Source: Bacteroidia bacterium
Lineage (GTDB): Bacteria; Bacteroidota; Bacteroidia; Cytophagales; Flammeovirgaceae
Length of the DNA stretch: 64,000 bases
NCBI GenBank assembly: GCA_030425505.1
Contig: JAUIAB010000002.1
Span: 124,001 to 188,000, forward strand
Direction: 5' to 3'
A program made the translations under genes and the position numbers. Shown here in pieces: positions 27,701 through 36,634 of this stretch. The stretch's first letter is position 1. Each line of letters starts with the position of its first letter. Below the pieces are notes generated by a model. It was given only the letters and a program-made list of their open reading frames with translations, searched no databases and had not been told where the DNA came from.

Positions 27701-28290
27701 TTAAGGCAAATAGAAGATTTTGAATGGTTTTGCCCAAGTTGATTATCTGAAATCTCTAGTGCCTTTTTGTTATAAGCTATGGTGTTTTGAAACTCTCCTT
27801 TTTCTGAAAAATATCTTCCTATATTATTATATGTTGTAATTACATCACTGTTATTCGCCTTTTTTTTCTTTTTTAATTGAATCTTTAATGCTTTCTGGAA
27901 GTATTTGTAAGCTTTATCAAGATTTCCTTTGCAAATGTAAAAACTACCTAAATTATTAAAAGCATTAGCTATTTCAGGGGAGTCTCTTTTTTTTAATAAT
28001 AGTGTATCCTTGAGTGTTTTCTGAATTACTATAAAAGCTGAGTCATATTTTGATAGTTCTAGCAGCGATGAGCTTTTAATATTTAATGATTTAAGATAAT
28101 TGCTATAATCTTGTTTATCATAAAAATAACCTATAGCCTTATCCGAATATAAAATAGCACTGTCATATTTCCCTTTATCGTATAAGACAGTAGCTATTTC
28201 TAATGTGTTTTTATTGCTATTGAGAATAGTAAAACTCAAAGAAAAAATACAAAGAATACCAATAATGCAATTTTTTAAGCTATAGGACAT
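24739..28290 (-). CDS. TPR-repeat CHAT-domain protease-like protein, membrane anchored
   Basis: A 1183-residue protein. An N-terminal hydrophobic segment (about 5-24) looks like a signal or anchor. Eleven TPR units of about 42 residues follow (about 100-570), each with words like YNNIGxC and a KALxIR helix, the kinesin-light-chain type. After a helical linker comes a CHAT caspase-like domain (about 840-1135) with the catalytic dyad His999 (HLAMHGS) and Cys1046 (LSACQTGDG). A transmembrane helix at 1150-1168 and a short basic tail end the protein. CHAT proteins act in cell death, defence or proteolysis in other bacteria; no gasdermin-like or other substrate gene is adjacent. If the N-terminal segment is cleaved, the CHAT domain lies in the periplasm. 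Confidence 0.93.
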   Translation of the reverse strand: MSYSLKNCIIGILCIFSLSFTILNSNKNTLEIATVLYDKGKYDSAILYSDKAIGYFYDKQDYSNYLKSLNIKSSSLLELSKYDSAFIVIQKTLKDTLLLKKRDSPEIANAFNNLGSFYICKGNLDKAYKYFQKALKIQLKKKKKANNSDVITTYNNIGRYFSEKGEFQNTIAYNKKALEISDNQLGQNHSKSSICLNNIGNALQSLGKYKEALSYLEKALSTRIKVSGNNHPEISTIYNNIGLCYVRLGKYNDALQYYQEDLNVITRTVGFYNSKTSSTYGSIGFCLSKQGLYDSALLAHQKSLEIRLEISGKKHPETGICYNNVALCLKKLGNYKEALTFYKKALKIRLESIKSEDLKVAYIYNNIGMCFEALKMYSDAFPYFQKALTIIKKFLGENHYTTTIILNNIGLCLSHQKKFKQALNIHLKVLKVRMKILEKDHPYIAVTYTNIGSCFSELEMIDSALYYSFKALRIRENGIIGKSSPLTATSYNNISGHYIKKEDYHNALNYLNKALKIREKTLGKNHPQYSLSLFNKGVIYEKMKLSKRSLKLYQKAIVSLTNNFIDTNMLSLPNLNHISSKTLLFKCLNAKSNLLLSTSDTKKEYLNTALNTSLLASKLIDSIKFELGRDNLFSINQSIKDSYEAGIQSAYTLFHLTNDSSYINTAFSLAERSKAFFMQKALRETNASKFANVPDSIIQLEDQLKLQIAFYRKQLNISTSKRDSIKITKYQNYLFTKKSNLDSLIDYVENQYPKYFQLKYQISEPSLQQIQNAIPDSNTCILEYFVNQNCIFLFTISKKNVSITTIDADSTLYQNINSLIEVVSENNPNNFKSLKQLSYSICKKLLPNIDILEVSNGAVPRLVIVPDGILHYLPFEMLNTDAHQYTSYDQLPFLIKKFSIAYDLSANLWAEKNNKTKSINYKKQCLALAPSYRNSQSPNNDVFRNNTSYNDLSSLIGARNEVENLSKVFSGNFLLEKKATETNFKKLVEDHQIIHLAMHGSINDQNPEYSNLLFYPSKDSIQDDSLHVYEIYNMNIPAELVVLSACQTGDGKLEQGEGIVSIARAFMYAGSSSVVLSLWKASDANTEHIMKFFYTELGKGVEKDLALRNAKIKYIQSSDQVLANPFFWANFIHMGNIEEVSSQNQKLSKVVLWLLISLIVGISIMILFSKPLKDMLNIVKQKP

Positions 28291-28365
28291 GAACTAGTGT
28301 TTTATGTTTAATTATCCAAAATAATAGTTTGACTATACTAATTCATATTGCTTACTCTGACTTTC

Positions 28366-28797
28366 TTAAATGACTTCTATTTTATTTACTCTTTTCTCAT
28401 GCCTTCCTCCTTCAAATTGAGTATTCAAAAAGGCAGTAACTATTTTTATCGCTAACTCTTCAGAGATAAACCTTGCTGGCAGACATAATATATTTGCATT
28501 ATTATGTCGTCGGGATAATTCGGCAAGTTCTACTTTCCAGCACAAAGCAGCTCTAATTCCAGTATGTTTATTAGCCGAAATAGATACTCCAATTCCACTT
28601 CCACAAATAAGAATTCCGAATTCTGTTTCTTTACTTTCAACAGAGCGGGCTACTTCGTGAGCATAATCTGGATAATCGACAGACTCCTCGGTGTGGGTGC
28701 CTTTGTCTACAACTAAAATACCTTTCTCTTTAAGCATATTGCTTATTAACTCTTTGTACTGGTAACCTGCATGATCACTTCCAATGGATAATTTCAT
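28366..28797 (-). CDS. rpiB: Ribose 5-phosphate isomerase B
   Basis: A 143-residue enzyme interconverting ribose 5-phosphate and ribulose 5-phosphate in the pentose phosphate pathway. I start at MKLSIGSDHAGYQ, the conserved N terminus of RpiB; 13 more in-frame codons upstream encode nothing conserved and fall inside a repeat element. Asp8-His9, the catalytic Cys65 in ICGSGIGVS, and NKHTGIRAALC are visible. It shares orientation with the TPR-CHAT gene downstream. A repeat of about 95 bp (family B) ends exactly at its ATG. Confidence 0.94.
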   Translation of the reverse strand: MKLSIGSDHAGYQYKELISNMLKEKGILVVDKGTHTEESVDYPDYAHEVARSVESKETEFGILICGSGIGVSISANKHTGIRAALCWKVELAELSRRHNNANILCLPARFISEELAIKIVTAFLNTQFEGGRHEKRVNKIEVI

Positions 28798-28893
28798 CTG
28801 TTTCAAAATTTGTGGCCTATCTAATTTATTTGACATACATCTTAACCATTACTTCGTGTGTGTCTCAATTTTAAATCAGACATGGTCTGTTTC
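28798..28893 (-). repeat. Repeat family B copy upstream of rpiB
   Basis: On the minus strand this 96-bp stretch runs from GAAACAGACCatGTCTG to the base before the rpiB ATG. It matches 53134-53227 over its whole length (roughly 80 percent by eye, mostly transitions), the second copy also ending exactly at an ATG. It contains CAGAC-N3-GTCTG, a short inverted repeat kept in both copies, and the block ATTTAAAATTGAG. It might be a mobile or duplicated regulatory leader. Confidence 0.8.
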
Positions 28894-28921
28894 ATATATA
28901 ATTTTTTAGAATAAAATACTC

Positions 28922-29698
28922 CTATTGAAAATCTTGAAAAACGATTTCTTTAATATCATAAGCTCTAGTTTCACCTTCCTTATTTACTAAAGCTCTTCCA
29001 TATTCATCTAAACCTGTAATTTCTCCCAAAAACTCATGGTTTGACTCTTTTTCAAGAAGCTTAATACTTTTTTTGTATCCGTAAAGAGAGTTTAAATATT
29101 GAGCTTTTAAGTTCTCCTTTTGATTATTACATAATTGTAGATATAATCTTTCAAAATTACTAATTAACCTTTCTAAAACATCGAAGAGCTCCAATGCCCT
29201 CCCTTTAACTAAAGAAAGAGATGTTGCAGTATTCCCAAATTTAAACTGAGTTTGATTAACATTAAACCCTACACCAACAATACTGTAATCTACATAAGTA
29301 TCCCTGATATTATTTTCGACTAAAATTCCTGCAATTTTTTTGTTATTAGCATAAATGTCATTAGGCCATTTTATAAAAGAGTTTTGCATGTCAAAGTCAT
29401 CTTGTAGCGTATTTAAAAGACTAATAGAAGAAATGGTATTGAGAAAAAAACCGTTTTTTGCTTTCAATTCTTTAGGTTTCAAAATAATAGATAGAAGAAG
29501 GTTTTTGCCGTCCTCTGATTCCCAAAATTGACCCCTTTGACCTTTACCTTTGCTTTGGTAGCTAGTTAATACTATGTCGCCATCAAACCCTTTTTTTTCT
29601 TCAACCATTTGATGAGCTATCTCGTTAGTAGAATGACAAGTTGGCAGATAATAAATTGTTTTTCCTCTAATTAAATAGCTTGTACTTATTTTGTCCAA
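28922..29698 (-). CDS. birA: Biotin-[acetyl-CoA-carboxylase] ligase BirA, short form
   Basis: A 258-residue enzyme that attaches biotin to carboxyl-carrier proteins. The biotin/AMP-binding loop (YQSKGKGQRGQFWES, equal to the GRGRRG region), KWPNDIYANNKKIAGILVE and the IVGVGFNVNQT block are present, with a small C-terminal SH3-like domain. It lacks the N-terminal helix-turn-helix of E. coli BirA, so it is an enzyme only, not a repressor. It is divergent from rsfS with 52 bp between, a gene neighbourhood common in Bacteroidota. Confidence 0.95.
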   Translation of the reverse strand: MDKISTSYLIRGKTIYYLPTCHSTNEIAHQMVEEKKGFDGDIVLTSYQSKGKGQRGQFWESEDGKNLLLSIILKPKELKAKNGFFLNTISSISLLNTLQDDFDMQNSFIKWPNDIYANNKKIAGILVENNIRDTYVDYSIVGVGFNVNQTQFKFGNTATSLSLVKGRALELFDVLERLISNFERLYLQLCNNQKENLKAQYLNSLYGYKKSIKLLEKESNHEFLGEITGLDEYGRALVNKEGETRAYDIKEIVFQDFQ

Positions 29699-29750
29699 TA
29701 TTTGATAGCTTTGTTTGCAGTAATTATAAGTAAAATATCAATATATTCAT

Positions 29751-30137
29751 TTGAATACTAAAACAGCAAGAAAAGATACAGAAGAAAGCAAAGACCAAGC
29801 TTTAATTAGTTGTATTGTAGACGGTATGCAGGAAAAAAAAGCTACAGATATAACTATAATTAATTTTAGTAAAATTGGCAATTCAGTTGCAGATTATTTT
29901 ATAATCTGTTCTGGTAGTTCTGATAGACAAGTCGAAGCTATTGCCGATAGTGTTGAAGAGTTTGCTTCAAAAAAGTTGAAGGAAGAACCTTGGAAAAAAG
30001 AGGGTAAAACAAATAGAGAGTGGATAATAATTGATTATGTTAATGTTATTGTTCATGTTTTCCAGACAAAAGCAAGAGCAAGATACTCCATTGAAGATCT
30101 GTGGGGAGATGCAGATATTAAAAATATAGATGAGTAA
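29751..30137 (+). CDS. rsfS: Ribosome silencing factor RsfS
   Basis: A 128-residue Iojap/RsfS protein that binds ribosomal protein uL14 and blocks subunit joining under starvation. The domain starts at about residue 14 (ALISCIVDGMQEKKATDI) and includes ADYFIICSGSSDRQVEAIADSV, WIIIDYVNVIVHVF and RARYSIEDLWGDA. The frame is bounded upstream by a stop at 29727 with no ATG between, so TTG at 29751 appears to be the start. It lies 20 bp before ftsH, as in many Bacteroidota. Confidence 0.95.
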   Translation: MNTKTARKDTEESKDQALISCIVDGMQEKKATDITIINFSKIGNSVADYFIICSGSSDRQVEAIADSVEEFASKKLKEEPWKKEGKTNREWIIIDYVNVIVHVFQTKARARYSIEDLWGDADIKNIDE

Positions 30138-30157
30138 TTATTATAATTTAAGACTAA

Positions 30158-32182
30158 ATGACGGAAGCTAATAAAAAGAAAAATATAACAAGAAAACCAA
30201 ATCCTAAAAAACCAAAAAATAACTTTCAAATTTGGCTTCTTTCCTTGGTATTACTGATCGTAATCTCACTAACTTATTTTAATAGGAATAATTCAGCACT
30301 GGAAACAACGCAGAAGCGTCTAGAAACAATGCTAATAAACGGTCAAGTAAAAAGGTTAGTAGTTGTTAACGAGAAAGTTGTTGAGATAACACTTACAGAG
30401 GAGGCTTTAAATGACCCAAAATACGATCAGGAATTAAATCAGCGACTTGTTCTCTTTTCTCCAAAAGGACCTCACTATCAGGTGCGGTTTTTTTCAGGAG
30501 ACCATTTTCGAGAGTTTGTAAATAAGGTAGAAAAGAGTCTCCCTGAAGGAGAAAGAGTAGATTTTGTAGCAGACGAACGGCAGGATTTTAGTACCTGGTT
30601 TTTTAGTTGGGGATTCTTTTTTGTGTTAATATTAGGTTTTTGGTTTTTAATGCGCCGAATGACTGGGGCTGGAGGTCCTGGTGGACAACTCTTTAGTATT
30701 GGAAAGTCTAAAGCAGCACTATTTGATGCGCAAAATAAGATTAAAATTACGTTTAAAGATGTAGCAGGTCTTGATGAAGCAAAAGAAGAAATAGAAGAGA
30801 TAGTTCAGTTTTTAAAGAATCCTACCAAGTATACAGACCTCGGAGGAAAAATTCCTAAAGGAGCGCTGCTTGTAGGTCCTCCAGGAACTGGTAAAACATT
30901 ATTGGCAAAAGCAGTTGCTGGAGAGTCTGGAGTGCCATTTTTTAGCCTATCAGGATCAGATTTTGTTGAGATGTTTGTCGGAGTTGGGGCCGCTAGAGTA
31001 AGAGACTTATTCAAACAAGCAAAAGAGAAAGCTCCTTGTATCATATTCATTGATGAAATAGATGCTATAGGTAGATCAAGGGGAAAAGGGCAAATGATGG
31101 GTTCTAATGACGAAAGAGAAAATACGCTCAACTCACTTTTAGTAGAGATGGATGGATTCTCTACAGACTCAGGGGTAATTATTCTTGCTGCTACAAATAG
31201 ACCTGACGTTTTAGATAATGCACTTTTAAGACCTGGTAGATTTGACAGGCAGATTAGCATTGACAAACCAGATATTAAAGGTCGTGAGCAAATATTTAGA
31301 GTTCATTTAAAGCCAATAAAGGTTGCAAAAGATATTGATTCTAAAAAATTAGCAGCTCAAACTCCTGGATTTGCTGGAGCGGAGATAGCCAATGTTTGTA
31401 ATGAGGCAGCATTAATTGCTGCACGGAAAAATAAGAAGCAGGTTGATATGCAAGACTTCCAAGATGCTATAGATAGAGTAATTGGAGGACTTGAAAAAAA
31501 GAATAAAATAATCTCACCTGAGGAAAAAAAAATAGTAGCATATCATGAAGCAGGACATGCTGTAGCTGGTTGGTTTTTAGAACATGCAGACCCTTTGGTA
31601 AAAGTAAGTATTGTGCCAAGGGGAGTAGCTGCATTAGGATATGCACAGTATTTGCCAAAAGAACAGTTTCTTTATACTACAGAGCAGATGATAGATGAGA
31701 TCTGCATGGCTTTGGGAGGAAGAGCAGCTGAAGATATTATTTTTGACAAAATTTCAACTGGAGCGCTTAGTGACCTTGAGCGAACTACCAAAATGGCGTA
31801 TAGCATGGTTACTATTTATGGCATGAACAAAGAGATAGGAAATATTTCTTTTTATGATCCTGCTAGAAATGACTACATATCAAAACCGTACTCTGAAGCT
31901 ACTTCTGAAAAGATAGATCAGGAAGTTAAAAAGATGATAGAAAAAGCGTATGAAAGAACAAAAGAGCTTTTAAATCAAAAGAAAGAAGAACTTGAAAAGT
32001 TAGCACAGGCACTTCTGAAAAGAGAAATTTTGTTTCAAACTGACCTTGAAGCTATCATTGGAAAAAGACCGTTTGAAACAAAAACAACCTATCAGGATTT
32101 TGTTGATAATAGTGATGACGAAAACCAGAAAGAAGACACAAAAAGCGAGCTAAAAACAAAAAAAGAAAGTGTAGAAAAGTAA
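30158..32182 (+). CDS. ftsH: ATP-dependent zinc metalloprotease FtsH
   Basis: A 674-residue inner-membrane AAA protease that degrades misfolded and regulatory membrane proteins. Transmembrane helices are at about 24-41 and 150-167, enclosing a periplasmic domain. The AAA domain has Walker A GPPGTGKT (about 240), Walker [14 protein letters not shown], and the second region of homology ([20 protein letters not shown]). The zinc site is HEAGH (463-467). The C-terminal charged tail is typical. It is co-directional with rsfS. Confidence 0.98.
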   Translation: MTEANKKKNITRKPNPKKPKNNFQIWLLSLVLLIVISLTYFNRNNSALETTQKRLETMLINGQVKRLVVVNEKVVEITLTEEALNDPKYDQELNQRLVLFSPKGPHYQVRFFSGDHFREFVNKVEKSLPEGERVDFVADERQDFSTWFFSWGFFFVLILGFWFLMRRMTGAGGPGGQLFSIGKSKAALFDAQNKIKITFKDVAGLDEAKEEIEEIVQFLKNPTKYTDLGGKIPKGALLVGPPGTGKTLLAKAVAGESGVPFFSLSGSDFVEMFVGVGAARVRDLFKQAKEKAPCIIFIDEIDAIGRSRGKGQMMGSNDERENTLNSLLVEMDGFSTDSGVIILAATNRPDVLDNALLRPGRFDRQISIDKPDIKGREQIFRVHLKPIKVAKDIDSKKLAAQTPGFAGAEIANVCNEAALIAARKNKKQVDMQDFQDAIDRVIGGLEKKNKIISPEEKKIVAYHEAGHAVAGWFLEHADPLVKVSIVPRGVAALGYAQYLPKEQFLYTTEQMIDEICMALGGRAAEDIIFDKISTGALSDLERTTKMAYSMVTIYGMNKEIGNISFYDPARNDYISKPYSEATSEKIDQEVKKMIEKAYERTKELLNQKKEELEKLAQALLKREILFQTDLEAIIGKRPFETKTTYQDFVDNSDDENQKEDTKSELKTKKESVEK

Positions 32183-32231
32183 AGCATACACTTTATTCTT
32201 TCTTTACAAAAATTGATAGCTGCTTTTGCAA

Positions 32232-32786
32232 ATGGAAAATGATAAGATTGATAAGTCCGAACATGTTTTAGAAGAGGATAAGTTTTGGAATATAATATCT
32301 AATTCTCTCATAAGAAGTGGAGGTGATTATTTGCAGCAACAAAAAGAGTTGAAAGAAGAGCTGTTGAAGCTTTCCCCGAAGGATATATATAGGTTTGATA
32401 ATAGATTTCATTTTTATCACGACCAGGCGTATACTTGGGATTTGTGGGCAGCAGCTGAAATAATAGGAAAGGGTTGTTCTGATGATGGTTTTCATGACTT
32501 TAGAGGTTGGTTAATTGGAAAAGGAAAAGAGGTTTTTTTTAATGCTTTGAAAGATCCTGAAACTTTAATCTCCTTAGATTTTAAAGAAGGAGGAAATAGT
32601 GCTTACTGGGAAGGCTTAAGCTATATAGCATATGATGTTTATGAAGATAAAACAGACGATGAAATGCCTATTGCACCAGATGGAGTATTTAGCCGCGATG
32701 ATATAGAAGGAGAAGAGTATCCATCTACAAAAAGTTTTTTAAAAAATAAATACCCCAAACTTTGGGAAAAATGGATAGGGGATTAA
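32232..32786 (+). CDS. DUF4240 domain-containing protein
   Basis: A 184-residue acidic cytosolic protein started at the ATG at 32232; a TTG 6 bp earlier is in frame but not needed. The family's characteristic words appear: WDLWAAAEIIGKGCSDDGFHDFRGWLIGKG and WEGLSYIAYDVYED in order. DUF4240 proteins occur in many bacteria, sometimes beside toxin-immunity genes, but their role is unknown. It sits 49 bp after ftsH on the same strand, and no toxin is next to it. Confidence 0.88.
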   Translation: MENDKIDKSEHVLEEDKFWNIISNSLIRSGGDYLQQQKELKEELLKLSPKDIYRFDNRFHFYHDQAYTWDLWAAAEIIGKGCSDDGFHDFRGWLIGKGKEVFFNALKDPETLISLDFKEGGNSAYWEGLSYIAYDVYEDKTDDEMPIAPDGVFSRDDIEGEEYPSTKSFLKNKYPKLWEKWIGD

Positions 32787-32854
32787 CAGTTCTAATTTAG
32801 CTTGCTGTCAAATAAATCTTACTTATAGAAAAGTATTTCGTACTAAGAGATTTA

Positions 32855-35317
32855 TCATGATTGGCTCATTGGATTTAACTTAATTATTTTATGGTGGTGT
32901 AGCTTATTTCCAATTGCTTTCCATCCTTTAATACCTACAAAAGATATAACATCTAGTATGTCGTGCTTTTCAGCACCACTCTTTTCTTTATATTTGATTT
33001 GAACAAGTAAATTCCCTTGCGTTGATGCCAAGATGAGCTTGGAGTTTTTGTGATCAGTTAAAAACTGAAATTTCTTTTGGATAGTACTTGTTTCTACCTT
33101 AAATCTTTTTACATAAAAACTTTTTGTGCTTCCATCAAAATGCACTGCAGAAATTGCTTTTTCAGTATCAAACTTTTCTATTAGAGCTACTTTCTTGGAC
33201 TCTAATTTGAGGTTATAGTCAATAGGCAAAATTTCATAATTCCCATCCGTATAAATACAAATGATCTGATCCTCTAGCTGGAACTCACCTAGCTCTTTTC
33301 CTATGGAGTCTTTATTGATACGACCAGTGGCATCATCAAAATAGAGGTTAAATGCCCCAAGGGTTGACTTACCTTCTTTTTTTAATTGAATTTTTTTAAC
33401 AGGATATTTTGTTACAATATTTCCCTGAGAACCTCTACCTTTAATTTCTAAATCAGAAAAATCATATTCAAATACTTTATTCCGTGCTTTACTACTAGGG
33501 CTTAGGTAAATACCAACTAGTTCTGCCTCTCCATTGAGATTGGAAGTAAAGTATAAAACTTTAGAGTTTTTCTCACCTTTAGTAAGATCATACTCCTTAT
33601 CTCTAGTAATACCTAATATTTGAAAACGCTTTGCTCTGGTGACTCCTGTTTTTCCGTCCAGGTAAATTAGATTAAACACTTTTCGGTCATCGTCTTTTCG
33701 GTGAACTTCAACGTGAAGAATTCCTTTTCCGACAAAAGTCTTATCACTGATTTTGGTTACCACAAACTTGCCATCCTTTCTAAATACAATAATGTCATCT
33801 ATATCGGAGCAATCGCAGACAAATTCATCTTTTTTAAGACCATAACCAATAAAGCCATCTTTTGCGTTGACATATAGCTTAACATTATTGGCGGCAACCT
33901 GAGTAATGGCAATACTATCAAAAGTAGAAATGACTGTTTTTCTTTCTCTTCCTTTACTGTATTTCTCTAAGAGATCTTTAAAGTAGGAGATAGCATAGTC
34001 TGTTAGGTGGTTTAGGTGATGCTCAGTTTGCTCTAACTCATCGGTCAATCGCTTCATCAACTCATCTGCTTTGAAGGAGTCAAACTTTGAAATCCTCTTG
34101 ATCTTTATTTCTGTAAGACGAACGATATCGTCAGTAGTAATTTCTCTGTAGAATTGTGGTTTAAAAGGCTCCAGTCCTTTGTCAATAGTAGCAATCACCG
34201 CTTCCCATGTCTCACACTCTTCAATGTCTCTATAAATTCTATTTTCAATAAAAATCTTTTCCAAAGAGGAAAATAAAATCTTTTCGAGTAATTCTCCCTT
34301 CAAGATTTTTAGCTCCAACTCAAGAAGATCAACTGTCTTTTTGGTGCTAATTTCAAGAATTTCATTTACAGATAGAAAATGAGGTTTTTCATCTATGATA
34401 ATACATGCATTTGGAGAAATACTAGTCTCGCAATCTGTAAATGCATATAAAGCGTCAATAACGACACTAGGAGACTGTCCAGAAGCTAACTGTACCTCAA
34501 CTTCTACATCTTTAGCAGTATTATCTGTTATTTTTTTTACTTTGATTTTACCAGCATCATTTGCCTTTACAATAGATTCTGTAAGAGATTGAGTAGTAGT
34601 ACCAAAGGGAATCTCTTTAATTAAAAGTGTTTTGTTATCAGAAGCTTCAATTTTGGCTCTTACTTTTACTTTACCTCCTCTTTTTCCTCCATTATAGTTT
34701 TCCACATCAATTGATCCTCCTGTAGGAAAATCAGGATAAAGGCTAAAATTTTTGCCTTGCAGCACCTTTATAGAAGCATCTATTAGCTCAATAAAATTAT
34801 GAGGCAAAACTTTAGTAGAAAGCCCAACAGCAATACCTTCAACTCCCTGAGCTAGTAATAAAGGAAACTTTATAGGTAAAGTAACAGGCTCTTTCTTTCT
34901 TCCATCATAAGATTGTTGCCACTCTGTAGTTTTTGGATTAAAAACTACATCCAATGCAAACTTAGAAAGCCTTGCTTCAATATATCTAGGAGCAGCAGCA
35001 CCATCACCAGTTCTTATATCTCCCCAGTTTCCCTGTGTTTCTATAAGCAAATCCTTCTGACCCAGATTGACTATAGCATCACCAATAGAAGCATCACCAT
35101 GTGGATGGTATTGCATCGTACTTCCGATCACATTAGCCACTTTGTTAAACCTTCCATCATCCATTTCCTTCATCGCATGCAAAATTCTCCTTTGAACAGG
35201 CTTTAACCCATCTTCAATAGCAGGAACAGCCCTTTCTAAGATTACGTAAGAAGCATAATCTAAAAACCAGCTCTCATACATGCCAGATATGGGAAGGGTA
35301 GAATAGTCTTTATCCAT
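32855..35317 (-). CDS. parC: DNA gyrase/topoisomerase IV subunit A (ParC-like)
   Basis: An 820-residue type IIA topoisomerase cleavage subunit. The N terminus (LPISGMYESWFLDYASYVILERAVPAIED), the DNA-gate region ending with the catalytic tyrosine Tyr112 in PRYIEARLSKF, and a C-terminal pinwheel-like domain (from about 480) are visible. The N-terminal motif ALDGL appears as IEDGLKPVQRRIL, matching the Bacteroidota decatenase subunit rather than the main GyrA. No parE-type gene is next to it in the window, although the two are often adjacent. Symbol chosen on that basis; gyrA-like naming is the alternative. Confidence 0.9.
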   Translation of the reverse strand: MDKDYSTLPISGMYESWFLDYASYVILERAVPAIEDGLKPVQRRILHAMKEMDDGRFNKVANVIGSTMQYHPHGDASIGDAIVNLGQKDLLIETQGNWGDIRTGDGAAAPRYIEARLSKFALDVVFNPKTTEWQQSYDGRKKEPVTLPIKFPLLLAQGVEGIAVGLSTKVLPHNFIELIDASIKVLQGKNFSLYPDFPTGGSIDVENYNGGKRGGKVKVRAKIEASDNKTLLIKEIPFGTTTQSLTESIVKANDAGKIKVKKITDNTAKDVEVEVQLASGQSPSVVIDALYAFTDCETSISPNACIIIDEKPHFLSVNEILEISTKKTVDLLELELKILKGELLEKILFSSLEKIFIENRIYRDIEECETWEAVIATIDKGLEPFKPQFYREITTDDIVRLTEIKIKRISKFDSFKADELMKRLTDELEQTEHHLNHLTDYAISYFKDLLEKYSKGRERKTVISTFDSIAITQVAANNVKLYVNAKDGFIGYGLKKDEFVCDCSDIDDIIVFRKDGKFVVTKISDKTFVGKGILHVEVHRKDDDRKVFNLIYLDGKTGVTRAKRFQILGITRDKEYDLTKGEKNSKVLYFTSNLNGEAELVGIYLSPSSKARNKVFEYDFSDLEIKGRGSQGNIVTKYPVKKIQLKKEGKSTLGAFNLYFDDATGRINKDSIGKELGEFQLEDQIICIYTDGNYEILPIDYNLKLESKKVALIEKFDTEKAISAVHFDGSTKSFYVKRFKVETSTIQKKFQFLTDHKNSKLILASTQGNLLVQIKYKEKSGAEKHDILDVISFVGIKGWKAIGNKLHHHKIIKLNPMSQS

Positions 35318-35446
35318 TTTTTGAGTGCCTAATAAACTTTAGAAATCAAAAATATAGGGTTTTATTGTTTAGAGTAAATAATTAAAGGAAATACTTTTAA
35401 AAAATTTATTTGCACTATTAAAATAAGGCATAATTGAATAGTTTGC

Positions 35447-36382
35447 TTATGAGAGATTAATCTCATAAATATTGTGAGGCCATGTTCTAGCACCAAAACT
35501 TTCTTTCCACTTTAAAAGACCTTCGTTTATAGTATTTTTTTCTCTTTGATTACTTATACCAAAGCTTAAATATTGAAAAGGAAAAGTGTGAAATATAAAA
35601 TGAATAAGAGCATCTGAAGCCCTTAAACTAGTCCCTTCTGAGTTAGAGGCTTGGTACTGGATGTGCAAAATGGTTCTATAAAAGAAAACAACAGCTCCAG
35701 AAATAATTTTATCATCTTTCTTAGCAGTAATTAGAAGAATGTTCTCTGGAAAGTGCTCTTGTAAGTAAAAAATATCTTCTAAGGAATGGGTGGGTTGTGT
35801 GTTGTGTTTTTGGTGGAGAACCGTTTTTAAAACCTCCCAAAAATTAACCCAATCATTTGAAAAATTAACAGAGATATTTTCCTTGATAGACTTTTTTATT
35901 CCATAATCCCAATCTCTTTTTCCTTTAATTAAACCACTCATCGAAATTACGGAGTTAACCTCTTTGGCTATAAGTTTTGCATTACAAGCAAATAAGGGAT
36001 ATTCATCTTCAAAAGAGGGTACGCTATGATAAAAAGAAGGGATCTGCTTGTAGACTAGTTTTGTAAAACCTGTAGATTGGTAATAGTCAAGCATAGCTGA
36101 GAAGCAGGCTTCTCCAGCAAAAAAATCAATGGTATTAGAAAATATAATTCCTCCAAAAGATAATCCCTGATGCGAAAAAATAGTTTTCCCATTTTCATTA
36201 GCAGGGAAAACGGCAATAATTTTATTTGCCTTGTAAAAAACTAAAGAATGATCCTGAAATCTGTCTTTGTGATACTCCATGAAATCTCTCTTAAAAAAGA
36301 AAAGACCATTCTTTGCAGTTTCAACAAATTGATCCCACTGATTTTTTAGAGAAGGTTTATATCGAACAACAGTGACACTCAT
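35447..36382 (-). CDS. GNAT/FemAB-like acetyltransferase-fold protein
   Basis: A 311-residue protein with two tandem GNAT-like folds of the FemAB/Acetyltransf_6 (BioF2-like) type. Visible words are ANKIIAVFPANENGKTIFSHQ, the central LLITAKKDDKIISGAVVFFY (a GNAT beta-strand/turn), and a C-terminal KESFGARTWPHNIYE. Family members transfer acyl or aminoacyl groups, often onto cell-wall or lipopolysaccharide sugars; the substrate here is unknown. The gene lies downstream of the thyA gene on the same strand, separated by a structured repeat block. Confidence 0.75.
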   Translation of the reverse strand: MSVTVVRYKPSLKNQWDQFVETAKNGLFFFKRDFMEYHKDRFQDHSLVFYKANKIIAVFPANENGKTIFSHQGLSFGGIIFSNTIDFFAGEACFSAMLDYYQSTGFTKLVYKQIPSFYHSVPSFEDEYPLFACNAKLIAKEVNSVISMSGLIKGKRDWDYGIKKSIKENISVNFSNDWVNFWEVLKTVLHQKHNTQPTHSLEDIFYLQEHFPENILLITAKKDDKIISGAVVFFYRTILHIQYQASNSEGTSLRASDALIHFIFHTFPFQYLSFGISNQREKNTINEGLLKWKESFGARTWPHNIYEINLS

Positions 36383-36420
36383 CTTAATCTTTTCAAGCTA
36401 TTTTATTATTCAAAAACAAA

Positions 36421-36530
36421 AAAATAAAGTGGTGGGCGAATGTCCAGCGAGGTGAGGGAAGGAATGCAGGGAGGAAGCTTTGGACATTCTTGAGCTTTTC
36501 GCCCTTTTGGGTCAAGCCAAAAGGGTAATA
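36421..36530. repeat. Structured GC-richer intergenic block
   Basis: The block holds a perfect hairpin, CCCTTTTGG (36502-36510) with CCAAAAGGG (36517-36525) around a 6-nt loop. It also has nested inverted pairs: GAATGTCCA (36438-36446) with TGGACATTC (36481-36489), and GGGCGAA (36434-36440) with TTCGCCC (36498-36504). The middle is purine-rich (GAGGTGAGGGAAGG). It resembles the palindromic intergenic repeats often met in Bacteroidota. A minus-strand frame of 81 codons across it (36393-36638) is not credible as a gene. Confidence 0.6.
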
Positions 36531-36634
36531 AAAGAAAAAATAAGTAAAAGAAGAGACTAAAATATATACGATAGAAATAATAGATAAAGACATACTAGGT
36601 AAATACAATAAACAAGATAAAAACGTAAGCGATA

